Origin: Lachnospiraceae bacterium
GTDB taxonomy: Bacteria; Bacillota; Clostridia; Lachnospirales; Lachnospiraceae
DNA: 64,000 bases
Assembly: GCA_015057035.1 (NCBI GenBank)
Contig: SVFC01000002.1
Coordinates: 1-64,000, forward strand
Direction of reading: 5' to 3'
Shown here piece by piece: positions 35,863-43,141 of the stretch (within the stretch, counting starts at the first letter, position 1; each line of letters starts with the position of its first letter). Under the pieces are notes generated by a model. That model saw nothing but the letters and a program-made list of their open reading frames with translations. It was not told the origin of the DNA and did no database searches. Position numbers and translations under genes: made by a program.

Positions 35863-36177
35863 AGAAGCCTTCTTTCTTATAAAAATAATATATGTACAAG
35901 TGCCTTTGTTTCTAATATTTTCAGCGCATTTTCTCAGATTTCCCAGGTAGTCCCTGTTGGGGATGGTACACTATGAGGAACTTTTTTCTTCTGCTACGCC
36001 AACTAAGTATATTATCACAATAATGAAAATACGCAAGTTTTTTTTCGACGGACTTCAACAGAAATAGTTTTTTTATGCGCTCGTCTTATCGACAGATTCC
36101 TTCCAAAATTATCCGGCCGAGATGGTAAAACTATACCCGAACAAAAAACTTTTACCACAGGAAGGGAGAAAAAATTC
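35863..36177. other. Divergent gap: typA leader and upstream region of the SSB-like gene
   Basis: 315 bases without a gene. On the minus strand a weak promoter for typA is visible (TTGCGT 36031-36036, 16 bases, TAATAT 36009-36014), giving a leader of about 140 bases with a small hairpin (CCaTCCC with GGGActaccTGG, about 35945-35968). On the plus strand GGTAAAA (36124-36130) and TTTTACC (36150-36156) form an inverted repeat just before the SSB-like ribosome site. No RNA family was recognised. Confidence 0.45.
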
Positions 36178-36798
36178 ATGGCAGATAAAATGTTTGAAAA
36201 CAACCAGGTATCATTAGTAGGAGAAATCGTATCGGATTTCCAGTTTAGTCACGAGGTGTACGGAGAGGGATTCTATATGGTAGAAATATCCGTTAATAGA
36301 CTTTCCAATTTTGTAGATTATATTCCGGTGATGATATCAGAGAGATTAATTGATGTGACAGCAGATTATAGAGGAACCTATGTCTACATAAATGGACAGT
36401 TCCGTTCCTTTAATCGTCACGAGGAACACAAAAATAGATTGGTGCTTTCGGTTTTTGCAAGGGAGATTGAGTTCTTAGAGGATGCAAACGAGGAAAATGC
36501 GTCCAACGAGATTTTCCTGGATGGTTACATCTGCAAAGAAGCAGTGTACCGTAAAACCCCACTGGGAAGAGAGATTGCAGACCTTTTGGTAGCAGTCAAT
36601 CGTTCTTATGGAAAAAGCGACTACATCCCATGTATTTGCTGGGGAAGAAATGCCAGATTTGCTTCGACTTTTGAAGTGGGAACCCATGTGCAGATTTGGG
36701 GAAGAATCCAGAGCCGTGAATATGTGAAGAAAATTAATGACACAGATGTAGAGCAGAGAATCGCTTACGAAGTGTCAGTTAGTAAGATAGAGATGTAA
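36178..36798 (+). CDS. Double-OB-fold single-stranded-DNA-binding-like protein
   Basis: 206 residues. Two tandem SSB-like OB folds: FENNQVSLVGEIVSDFQFSHEVYGEGFYMVEISVNRLSNFVDYIPVMISERL...GTYVYINGQFRSFNRHEEHKNRLVLSVFAREIE (about 5-98) and EIFLDGYICKEAVYRKTPLGREIADLLVAVNRSYGKSDYIPCICWGRNARFASTFEVGTHVQIWGRIQSREYVKK (about 107-190). It lacks the acidic DDDIPF tip of housekeeping SSB. PriB-like or accessory roles in replication or plasmid functions are possible. Stands alone, next to the dapA riboswitch. Confidence 0.78.
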   Translation: MADKMFENNQVSLVGEIVSDFQFSHEVYGEGFYMVEISVNRLSNFVDYIPVMISERLIDVTADYRGTYVYINGQFRSFNRHEEHKNRLVLSVFAREIEFLEDANEENASNEIFLDGYICKEAVYRKTPLGREIADLLVAVNRSYGKSDYIPCICWGRNARFASTFEVGTHVQIWGRIQSREYVKKINDTDVEQRIAYEVSVSKIEM

Positions 36799-36824
36799 TG
36801 GTGCGTGTACGCGCGAAACTTCCG

Positions 36825-36853
36825 TTGACAGAAGTTGTTGTTGGTGTTATGAT
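36825..36853 (+). promoter_or_regulatory. dapA promoter
   Basis: TTGACA (36825-36830), 17 bases, TATGAT (36848-36853), just before the lysine riboswitch. Confidence 0.8.
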
Positions 36854-36867
36854 GAAAAAAATATGAG

Positions 36868-37033
36868 TTTAGATAGAGGTTGCGCGATTTATGAGTAGCC
36901 TGCAGGATGTAGCAGAGCAGAGGATTGCAGGTAAAAGGGGAGAGCGCCGAAGGACATAATGACTGCAGGTTATGATCCTGGGCATAAGGTGAAGAACTTT
37001 ATGACTGTCATCGCAAGATGTTGAGCTATCAGA
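36868..37033 (+). promoter_or_regulatory. Lysine riboswitch (L box) aptamer
   Basis: Pattern GATAGAGGTTGCG, ATGAGTA, AAAAGGGGAGAGCGCCGAAGG, CTGGGCATAAG and the closing CTATC match the L-box consensus. The P1 stem GATAG/CTATC encloses the aptamer. Followed by an intrinsic terminator at 37058-37095 and then dapA, which fits lysine-dependent transcription termination of the diaminopimelate branch. Confidence 0.93.
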
Positions 37034-37057
37034 ATCAATTTTGTGTGTGGATTTTGA

Positions 37058-37095
37058 CCGGCTCTCTAACTAAATAGACGAGCCGGATTTTCATT
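37058..37095 (+). terminator. Riboswitch-controlled terminator
   Basis: CCGGCTC (37058-37064) / GAGCCGG (37080-37086) plus ATTTTCATTTT. It is expected to form when lysine is bound. Confidence 0.85.
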
Positions 37096-37172
37096 TTGCT
37101 TAAGCGTATTTTGCTTACTGTAAAAGATGATAGACAAACTCTTATTTAATGAACATCTAGGAGGAATTGAGC

Positions 37173-38063
37173 ATGGCACTTTTTAAAGGCGCAGGTGTTG
37201 CTATCGTTACACCAATGAAAAACAACGAAGACGTAAACTTTGATAAGTTGGAAGAAATCATCAACTGGCAGATTGAAGAAGGAACAGATTCTATCATCAT
37301 TGCTGGTACCACAGGGGAAGCTTCTACACTTACCATGGAAGAACATAGACAGGTAATTAAAGCAGCTGTAGATTTTACAAAGCATCGTGTTCCAGTTATT
37401 GCAGGAACAGGCTCTAACTGCACAAGAACTGCAATTCAGTTATCTCAGGAAGCAGAAGAGGATGGAGCAGATGGACTTCTCATCGTAACTCCATACTACA
37501 ACAAGGCTACCCAGACTGGTTTGGTAAAACACTATTCCCAGATTGCGGACAGCACAAAACTTCCTATTATTATGTACAACGTTCCAGGAAGAACAGGATG
37601 TAACCTTCTTCCAGATACTGTTGCAACACTTTTCAAAACCAAGGAAAATATCGTTGGTTTAAAAGAAGCAACTGGCAATATGGCACAGGCTTCCCAGACC
37701 ATGTACTTAACCGATGGCAAGCTTGATATGTACTCAGGCGAAGATGGACTGGTTCTTCCAATGTTAGCAATTGGTGGTTCTGGTGTTATTTCCGTATGGA
37801 GCAACGTAGCACCTAAGAAGGTTCACGATTTATGCGAAAGCTTCTGGAATGGAGATATGGAAACTGCAATGAAACTTCAGAGAGAAGCTCTTCCATTAGT
37901 TGACGCATTATTCTCAGAAGTAAACCCAATCCCTGTAAAGGCAGCTATGAACGCTATGGGGCTTGAGGTTGGACCACTTCGTGCACCTCTTTGCGAAATG
38001 AGCGAAGCAAATAAGGCGAAGATGATTCAGGTGATGAAGGATTACGGTATTAAGTTGGCGTAA
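37173..38063 (+). CDS. dapA: 4-hydroxy-tetrahydrodipicolinate synthase
   Basis: 296 residues. Condenses pyruvate with aspartate semialdehyde, first step of the lysine/diaminopimelate branch. TIM barrel with AGTTGEASTL, the catalytic Tyr in IIMYNVPGRTGCNL and the Schiff-base Lys in VGLKEATGN, then YSGEDGLVLPMLAIGGSGVISVWSNVAP. ATG at 37173 has AGGAGG 8 bases upstream. Controlled by the L box and followed by dapB. Confidence 0.98.
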   Translation: MALFKGAGVAIVTPMKNNEDVNFDKLEEIINWQIEEGTDSIIIAGTTGEASTLTMEEHRQVIKAAVDFTKHRVPVIAGTGSNCTRTAIQLSQEAEEDGADGLLIVTPYYNKATQTGLVKHYSQIADSTKLPIIMYNVPGRTGCNLLPDTVATLFKTKENIVGLKEATGNMAQASQTMYLTDGKLDMYSGEDGLVLPMLAIGGSGVISVWSNVAPKKVHDLCESFWNGDMETAMKLQREALPLVDALFSEVNPIPVKAAMNAMGLEVGPLRAPLCEMSEANKAKMIQVMKDYGIKLA

Positions 38064-38082
38064 ATAGGATTTGAGAAAAGTG

Positions 38083-38118
38083 GGCGAGTGTGAATGATAG
38101 TTCACATTCGCCTATTAT
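38083..38118 (+). terminator. Possible terminator or intergenic hairpin between dapA and dapB
   Basis: Twelve-base stem GGCGAGTGTGAA / TTCACATTCGCC with loop TGATAG; the tail TATTATAG is only weakly T-rich, so it may be an mRNA-stabilising or attenuating stem. Confidence 0.55.
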
Positions 38119-38192
38119 AGAATTGTGGACATAGAATATTGCATAAGGTGGCGTTAAAGGCGACGCGGAGTGCAAGATGTGAGGTACGAAAT

Positions 38193-38957
38193 ATGACAAG
38201 AGTAATTATGAACGGTTGCAACGGAAAAATGGGACAGTGTATTACTGAAATCTGTAAGAATGATCCCGAGATTACCATCGTTGCAGGAATTGATTTATAT
38301 CATGGAATTAAAAATGACTATCCAGTTTTTCCATCAATTCGTTCTTGTAATGTAAAAGCGGATGTAGTAATTGATTTTTCTAACCCCAATGAAGCATGGG
38401 ATGATTTTTTAAACTACTGTGAGGAAAAGGAACTTCCAGTAGTGCTTTGTACCACAGGCCTGTCAGATGAACAGCTTGCCAGAGTGGATAAAGTAGCTCA
38501 AAGCACAGCGGTTTTAAAATCTGCGAATATGTCTCTTGGAATCAATACTTTGATGGAGCTTCTCCGTAAGGCCGCACTGGTATTCGGACCAGCAGGCTTT
38601 GATATGGAAATCGTAGAGAAACACCATAACCAGAAAGTAGATGCTCCAAGCGGAACTGCCCTTGCATTGGCTGATTCTATGAACGAAGCGTTGGACAACG
38701 CATACAACTACAAGTATGACAGAAGTCAGGAACGCATAAAACGTGACAAATATGAGATTGGTATCTCAGCGGTACGTGGTGGCACTATTGTAGGTGAGCA
38801 TGAAGTAATCTTTGCGGGACAGGATGAAGTAATTGAATTTAAGCATACTGCATATTCCAAAGCGGTATTTGCCAAGGGTGCTGTGGAAGCAGCGAAGTTC
38901 CTGTCGGGAAAACCTGCGGGAAGATATGAGATGAGCGATGTGATCGCTGCGAAATAA
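38193..38957 (+). CDS. dapB: 4-hydroxy-tetrahydrodipicolinate reductase
   Basis: 254 residues. Second step of the lysine branch, NAD(P)H-dependent. RVIMNGCNGKMGQ is the nucleotide-binding turn (here GCNGKMG instead of the common GAxGRMG). Active-site EKHHNQKVDAPSGTALALADSM holds the catalytic His and Lys; ISAVRGGTIVGEHEVIFAGQDEVIEFKHTAYSKAVFAKGAVEAAKFL is the conserved C-terminal region. ATG at 38193 follows GTGAGG. It lies 130 bases after dapA, with endonuclease IV 49 bases beyond. Confidence 0.97.
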   Translation: MTRVIMNGCNGKMGQCITEICKNDPEITIVAGIDLYHGIKNDYPVFPSIRSCNVKADVVIDFSNPNEAWDDFLNYCEEKELPVVLCTTGLSDEQLARVDKVAQSTAVLKSANMSLGINTLMELLRKAALVFGPAGFDMEIVEKHHNQKVDAPSGTALALADSMNEALDNAYNYKYDRSQERIKRDKYEIGISAVRGGTIVGEHEVIFAGQDEVIEFKHTAYSKAVFAKGAVEAAKFLSGKPAGRYEMSDVIAAK

Positions 38958-39006
38958 GAGTTTTAGAGTCGTGGGTACACGACCCTATTTTAAAAGGAGA
39001 ACAACT

Positions 39007-39837
39007 ATGATCTATATTGGAAATCATTTAACTTCATCTAAAGGATTTGAAGCCATGGGTAAAATGGCGATGGCTTTAGGTGGAGATACATTTGCATTTT
39101 TTACAAGAAATCCAAGAGGCGGTTCTGCAAAGGAAATCATTCCAGAGGATGCGAAAAGATTGTGTGAACTTATGCCTGCCCAAAATTTTGGAAAATTGGT
39201 AGCGCATGCTCCATACACAATGAATGTGTGCTCGGCAAAGGAGGATATCCGTCAGTTTTCCAAGGATATGCTAAAAGAAGATATGACAAGAATGGAATAT
39301 GTGCCAGAAAATTATTACAATTTCCACCCAGGTTCTCACACTGGGCTTGGAACCGAGGTGGCAATTTCCATGATTGCGGAGGCGTTGAATGAGGCGTTGA
39401 CATCAGAGATGAATACCATTGTATTGCTGGAGACAATGGCGGGAAAAGGCTCTGAGGTTGGAGCGATATTTGAAGAGCTTCGCGGAATTATTGATAGAGT
39501 GGAATTAAAAGATAAAATTGGTGTATGTTTTGATACCTGTCATGTATGGGATGGCGGATATGATATTGTGAACAATCTGGACGGCGTATTAGAAGAATTC
39601 GATCGTGTGATTGGTTTGGACAGATTAAAGGCAGTACATTTTAATGATAGTTTAAATGATTGCGGAAGTCATAAGGATCGGCATGCCTGTATCGGAGAAG
39701 GTAAGATTGGACTTGAGGCAATGAAGCGAGTGGTACAGCATCCACTGTTACAGGGAAAACCATTTATCCTGGAAACTCCAAATGAGGATGCAGGATATGC
39801 AAGAGAGATTGCGTTGGTGAGAAGTTGGATGGTGTAA
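39007..39837 (+). CDS. nfo: Endonuclease IV (AP endonuclease)
   Basis: 276 residues. Three-zinc TIM-barrel DNA repair enzyme cutting at abasic sites. IGNHLTSSKGFEAMGKMAMALGGDTFAFFTRNPRGG, HAPYTMNVCS, FHPGSHTGLG, IVLLETMAGKGSEVG, GVCFDTCHVWDGGYD, KAVHFNDSLNDCGSHKDRHACIGEGKIG and FILETPNED carry the family's metal ligands. ATG at 39007 follows AAAGGAG. Likely co-transcribed with dapB. Confidence 0.97.
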   Translation: MIYIGNHLTSSKGFEAMGKMAMALGGDTFAFFTRNPRGGSAKEIIPEDAKRLCELMPAQNFGKLVAHAPYTMNVCSAKEDIRQFSKDMLKEDMTRMEYVPENYYNFHPGSHTGLGTEVAISMIAEALNEALTSEMNTIVLLETMAGKGSEVGAIFEELRGIIDRVELKDKIGVCFDTCHVWDGGYDIVNNLDGVLEEFDRVIGLDRLKAVHFNDSLNDCGSHKDRHACIGEGKIGLEAMKRVVQHPLLQGKPFILETPNEDAGYAREIALVRSWMV

Positions 39838-39945
39838 TTAATATTATTAAGAAATCCTTAATTTACTAGTTTTGTTGTAAAAAATATATACAAATTGTCG
39901 ATTCTTTGCTATATTTGGAGAAAAATGCAAAGAAGGTACATATTG

Positions 39946-40713
39946 ATGGCAGAATTTTTCGGTTTTGGAGGTTATCAACGACCAGCAGAAGGTTTTATGT
40001 CCTGGCAACACCTGACTTTTGTTTCCCTGCTTATGATAATAATGATTATATTGTCTGTGTTTTGGGGACGTAAAAATAGGCATCGTTCAGATAAAGAAAA
40101 AAATAAGGTTTTAATAGTTTCGGCAATATTGATTGATGGGATTGAACTGTTCAAGATCGTTTTGCTGTGTTTTCGCGCAAACGATCCATTGGACTGGATT
40201 TATAATCTTCCGTTATTTTTGTGCAGTATCCAGTTGATTACGATTCCTCTGGCTGCTTTTTCAAAAGGAAGAGTTCGTGCGGCGGCATTAGATTTTGTGA
40301 GCATATTTGGCCTCTTAGGAGCCATTTTAGGGACCTATGGTGCGGGAAATAATTATTCCGCTTATCCAGTGTTGTCCTTTGACAATGTAGTGTCTGGAAT
40401 CACCCACAGTATCTCTGGCTTTGTGGCACTCTACATTCTAATCAGTGGTATGGCTAGTATGAAGAAAGCGGATATAGGCATCACTTTTACAATTTTGCTT
40501 TGTTTCTGTGGGGCAGCGTACATTGCCAATATGTTGTTGGATTACAACTATATGTTTTTGATGAGGGGCGATGGAACGCCATATGATATTCTCTATAATT
40601 GGGTAGGAGGACATCAGGTTTGGTATCCAGTCGGGGTTGTGGTTTTGTTCCTTGTCTATATAGCTGCTTTTTATGGGGGATACTTCCTTCTCAATCAAAA
40701 AATTAAAAAGTAA
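39946..40713 (+). CDS. YwaF-like (TIGR02206) membrane protein
   Basis: 255 residues, about seven hydrophobic spans. FMSWQHLTFVSLLMIIMIILSVFWGRKNR, LPLFLCSIQLITIPLAAFSKGRVRAAALDFVSIFGLLGAILGTYGAGNNYSAYPVLSFDNVVSGITHSISGFVALYIL and the YDILYNWVGGHQVWYPVGVVVLFLVYIAAFYGG end match the TIGR02206/YwaF family of integral membrane proteins with conserved polar residues in the middle spans. Function unknown. ATG at 39946 follows GAAGG. Confidence 0.8.
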   Translation: MAEFFGFGGYQRPAEGFMSWQHLTFVSLLMIIMIILSVFWGRKNRHRSDKEKNKVLIVSAILIDGIELFKIVLLCFRANDPLDWIYNLPLFLCSIQLITIPLAAFSKGRVRAAALDFVSIFGLLGAILGTYGAGNNYSAYPVLSFDNVVSGITHSISGFVALYILISGMASMKKADIGITFTILLCFCGAAYIANMLLDYNYMFLMRGDGTPYDILYNWVGGHQVWYPVGVVVLFLVYIAAFYGGYFLLNQKIKK

Positions 40714-40724
40714 AATAATACGTT

Positions 40725-40757
40725 AAGTCGGGCTACAGTATGGTGGTTCGACTTTTG
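40725..40757 (+). terminator. Terminator of the YwaF-like gene
   Basis: AAGTCGGGCTAC / GGTGGTTCGACTT with G-U pairs, then T-run. A similar GGGCTACA stem ends the following ECF operon at 42958. Confidence 0.7.
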
Positions 40758-40869
40758 CTTTTGATGGATTTTAGCTTATCAACTTTTTTTACAGAAAAAA
40801 GAAAAATAGCGAGTGGTTTAGTGTGTTTTCATCGTATAATAGGTGAAGACACAAGAAAGGAGCAGTTCA

Positions 40870-41430
40870 ATGGATAACGGTGCAAGTAGCTACCGCCGTT
40901 TCCTTGAAGGTGATGACGCAGGTTTAGTAGAAATAATAAGGGATTATAAAGACGGATTGATTTTATATTTGAACGGATACGCCAGCAACATTCATGTGGC
41001 GGAAGAAATGACGGAGGATGTCTTCGTAAAACTTGGGATAAAGCGTCCAAAATACGATGAGAAAAAAGCGTCCTTTAAGACGTGGTTATATACCATTGGA
41101 AGAAACGTGGCAATCGATTATCTTCGTCGCAATCGTAGAAGACATGAGGTTTCCACGGAAGAACTTCAGGACCTTGCCAGCGAGGAGAACAGCCTGGAGC
41201 TTTCCTATATCTGGGAAGAGCAAAAGATTGTGCTACATAAAGCCATTCGTAAGTTGAAGGCGGAGTACCAGCAAGTGTTGTGGCTGAGTTATTTTGAAGA
41301 GTTTTCGAATAAAGAAATTGCCGCGATTATGAAAAAATCAGTTCGAGGGGTGGAAAGCCTTTTATATCGTGCTAGATTAGCAGTCAAATCCGAATTGGAA
41401 AAGGAGGGATTTGAATATGAAGAGCTATAA
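40870..41430 (+). CDS. ECF-type RNA polymerase sigma factor
   Basis: 186 residues. Region 2: DAGLVEIIRDYKDGLILYLNGYASNIHVAEEMTEDVFVKLGIKRPKYDEKKASFKTWLYTIGRNVAIDYLRRNRRR (about 14-88). Region 4: AIRKLKAEYQQVLWLSYFEEFSNKEIAAIMKKSVRGVESLLYRARLAVKSEL (about 128-180). ATG at 40870 follows GAAAGGAGC. The gene overlaps the start of the 503-residue membrane protein by 14 bases, as sigma/anti-sigma pairs often do. ECF group and regulon cannot be stated. Confidence 0.92.
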   Translation: MDNGASSYRRFLEGDDAGLVEIIRDYKDGLILYLNGYASNIHVAEEMTEDVFVKLGIKRPKYDEKKASFKTWLYTIGRNVAIDYLRRNRRRHEVSTEELQDLASEENSLELSYIWEEQKIVLHKAIRKLKAEYQQVLWLSYFEEFSNKEIAAIMKKSVRGVESLLYRARLAVKSELEKEGFEYEEL

Positions 41431-42928
41431 AGAGATGGCTGACAATGTATTTTCACGCATTGTAGAAGAGAAAGAGATGGAAATCAAAAAGCGCCATAAC
41501 CGAGTTTATATGGCATCCACTATGGCTGTGTTTGGGTTGGCAATCCTCATTGGTGTAGGCATATGGCTGAATGGGCAGATTACAGTGGGAGAGCCTGGAC
41601 CAGAACAAAGCGACGGAAGTGAGAATGGCGAGACGGAAGATACGGTTATTCATCAGCAATTGTTAGAGAGAATAGAGCAGGCCGTATGGGAAAATCCGCT
41701 GTTATACGGACCTGATATTGGACCAATTTATAAGACATACACAAATGGATTTAGATGTGAGGAACGATTATATAATGTGTTAATTGATAGTCCGGATAAA
41801 ATCTATGCGATTGGAATTTCACCTAGAATAATTGATGAGGAATTAGATGCCTATGTAGGGGAAGATGGAAAAACCTATGAGGAGATTGAGCAAAGGTACG
41901 AAGACCTATGGGACGAATATGTTGAATTGCAGGAGGTTGAAAGACGCGGAAAGGTAATTGAAAAATATTTATTTAAAGGGGAAGTTGATCTGAGTGCGTC
42001 ATGGGTTATTAATGAGAATACCATTAAAAGTGTGATAAAACAAATCGGGGAAGGACTAATAAATACATACTTTGTGGATGGGAAATATCGATATAATGAA
42101 TTAATGGAAGATATACTTTCGAACAGGGCAGAACAGGACAAGTGCAAGTTAGAGATGAAAACCATTGCTTCTACATATAGACAAGAATGTGCAGAGAACA
42201 TAAAGGCACAAATGGATGCACAGAATATTCCTGTATTGGTATATCAGACCAAGAATAACGGGCACTCTTATTTCGGGTGTTGCATATTCGTTACGGCAGA
42301 AGAGTTTAACAAAATCACATTGGAGAATGCAGAGAACTATACGTGTTACCTTAGTATGAAGCCAGAAGGGTTAGAGAATGGTGAGGTAATCGTTGAAGAC
42401 GATACATGGGAAGAAATTGTTTTTTCTAACTATTATTATCTTCCTGTAACAGACGCAGTGGTGCAGACTACGAATAGAATTTTGTATTCTTATGAAAACG
42501 CGGAAGAAGGTGTTCTGTATGCGTTTTGTGTAACTGCGGCATATAACCCCAAATATGAAGGTTTGACGAAGGAAAACGAACAAAAAGTCTTATACAGGAT
42601 ATTGTGTTCAACTGCTCATAGGTTTGGGATTAAGATATTGACGGAATATCCGTGTGAAGGTCTGAATTGTCTGGGCGTTATTGCGGGAACAATGGAACAA
42701 ATAGAGAGTGTATTTGGTGATTGTCCAACTTTAGAAGGAGAATTATGGTCGGTATATGCAGCGCCTCGATGTGATTTGCTGGATTTGATGTTGCAATTGG
42801 GATGGGATGGAGAGTCTGATATATCAGTTGGTTCTGCATTCTATAAGGAGCATGAAGTAGAAATTAAAGCATTGTTAGGAGATGACACAGAGGTAACTCA
42901 AACTGTTAAAGTTGCGGAACAAGAATAA
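41417..42928 (+). CDS. Putative membrane anti-sigma partner with large ectodomain
   Basis: 503 residues. A short cytoplasmic N-terminus (about 1-30: MKSYKEMADNVFSRIVEEKEMEIKKRHNRV), one membrane helix (about 31-52: YMASTMAVFGLAILIGVGIWLNG) and about 450 extracytoplasmic residues that are acidic and rich in Tyr. ATG at 41417 has AAGGAGGG upstream. Position and coupling to the ECF sigma gene suggest an anti-sigma factor that senses outside signals. The 30-residue cytoplasmic part is shorter than a usual anti-sigma domain. The ectodomain is not a family I recognise. Confidence 0.6.
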   Translation: MKSYKEMADNVFSRIVEEKEMEIKKRHNRVYMASTMAVFGLAILIGVGIWLNGQITVGEPGPEQSDGSENGETEDTVIHQQLLERIEQAVWENPLLYGPDIGPIYKTYTNGFRCEERLYNVLIDSPDKIYAIGISPRIIDEELDAYVGEDGKTYEEIEQRYEDLWDEYVELQEVERRGKVIEKYLFKGEVDLSASWVINENTIKSVIKQIGEGLINTYFVDGKYRYNELMEDILSNRAEQDKCKLEMKTIASTYRQECAENIKAQMDAQNIPVLVYQTKNNGHSYFGCCIFVTAEEFNKITLENAENYTCYLSMKPEGLENGEVIVEDDTWEEIVFSNYYYLPVTDAVVQTTNRILYSYENAEEGVLYAFCVTAAYNPKYEGLTKENEQKVLYRILCSTAHRFGIKILTEYPCEGLNCLGVIAGTMEQIESVFGDCPTLEGELWSVYAAPRCDLLDLMLQLGWDGESDISVGSAFYKEHEVEIKALLGDDTEVTQTVKVAEQE

Positions 42929-42957
42929 AATAAAATGTAGAAATAGTTATATATGGT

Positions 42958-42987
42958 CGGGCTACAGCAATGTAGCTCGATTTTTTT
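42958..42987 (+). terminator. Terminator of the ECF sigma operon
   Basis: CGGGCTACA (42958-42966) / TGTAGCTCG (42971-42979), loop GCAA, then ATTTTTTT. Confidence 0.85.
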
Positions 42988-43024
42988 ACCAAATCTTTAC
43001 TCTCTAAAAAGTGCACAAACTTTC

Positions 43025-43051
43025 TTGTGAAAATTTTGTCAAATTGTGACA
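43025..43051 (+). promoter_or_regulatory. Candidate Rex-type operator upstream of ech
   Basis: Eighteen-base imperfect palindrome TTGTGAAAATTTTGTCAA (43025-43042) whose half-sites resemble the Rex half-site TTGTGAAA. It overlaps a second inverted repeat TGTCA-N5-TGACA (43037-43051). It lies just upstream of the ech -35 box. Rex senses the NADH/NAD ratio and often controls hydrogenases in clostridia. The match is imperfect (7 of 9 between half-sites). Confidence 0.4.
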
Positions 43052-43059
43052 TTTTTCTC

Positions 43060-43088
43060 TTGAAAATGAAAATTAAAAGGTCTAGAAT
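43060..43088 (+). promoter_or_regulatory. ech operon promoter
   Basis: TTGAAA (43060-43065), 17 bases, TAGAAT (43083-43088), about 54 bases before echA. Confidence 0.6.
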
Positions 43089-43141
43089 ATAGCCGACTAT
43101 GTATAAGTATGTATAAATATAAGAAATAGGAGATGAAAGTT

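Noticed and set aside
35930-36000. Small non-coding RNA gene between typA and the SSB-like gene
   Set aside because: One small stem is visible but no promoter-terminator pair encloses it; it is more simply the typA leader.
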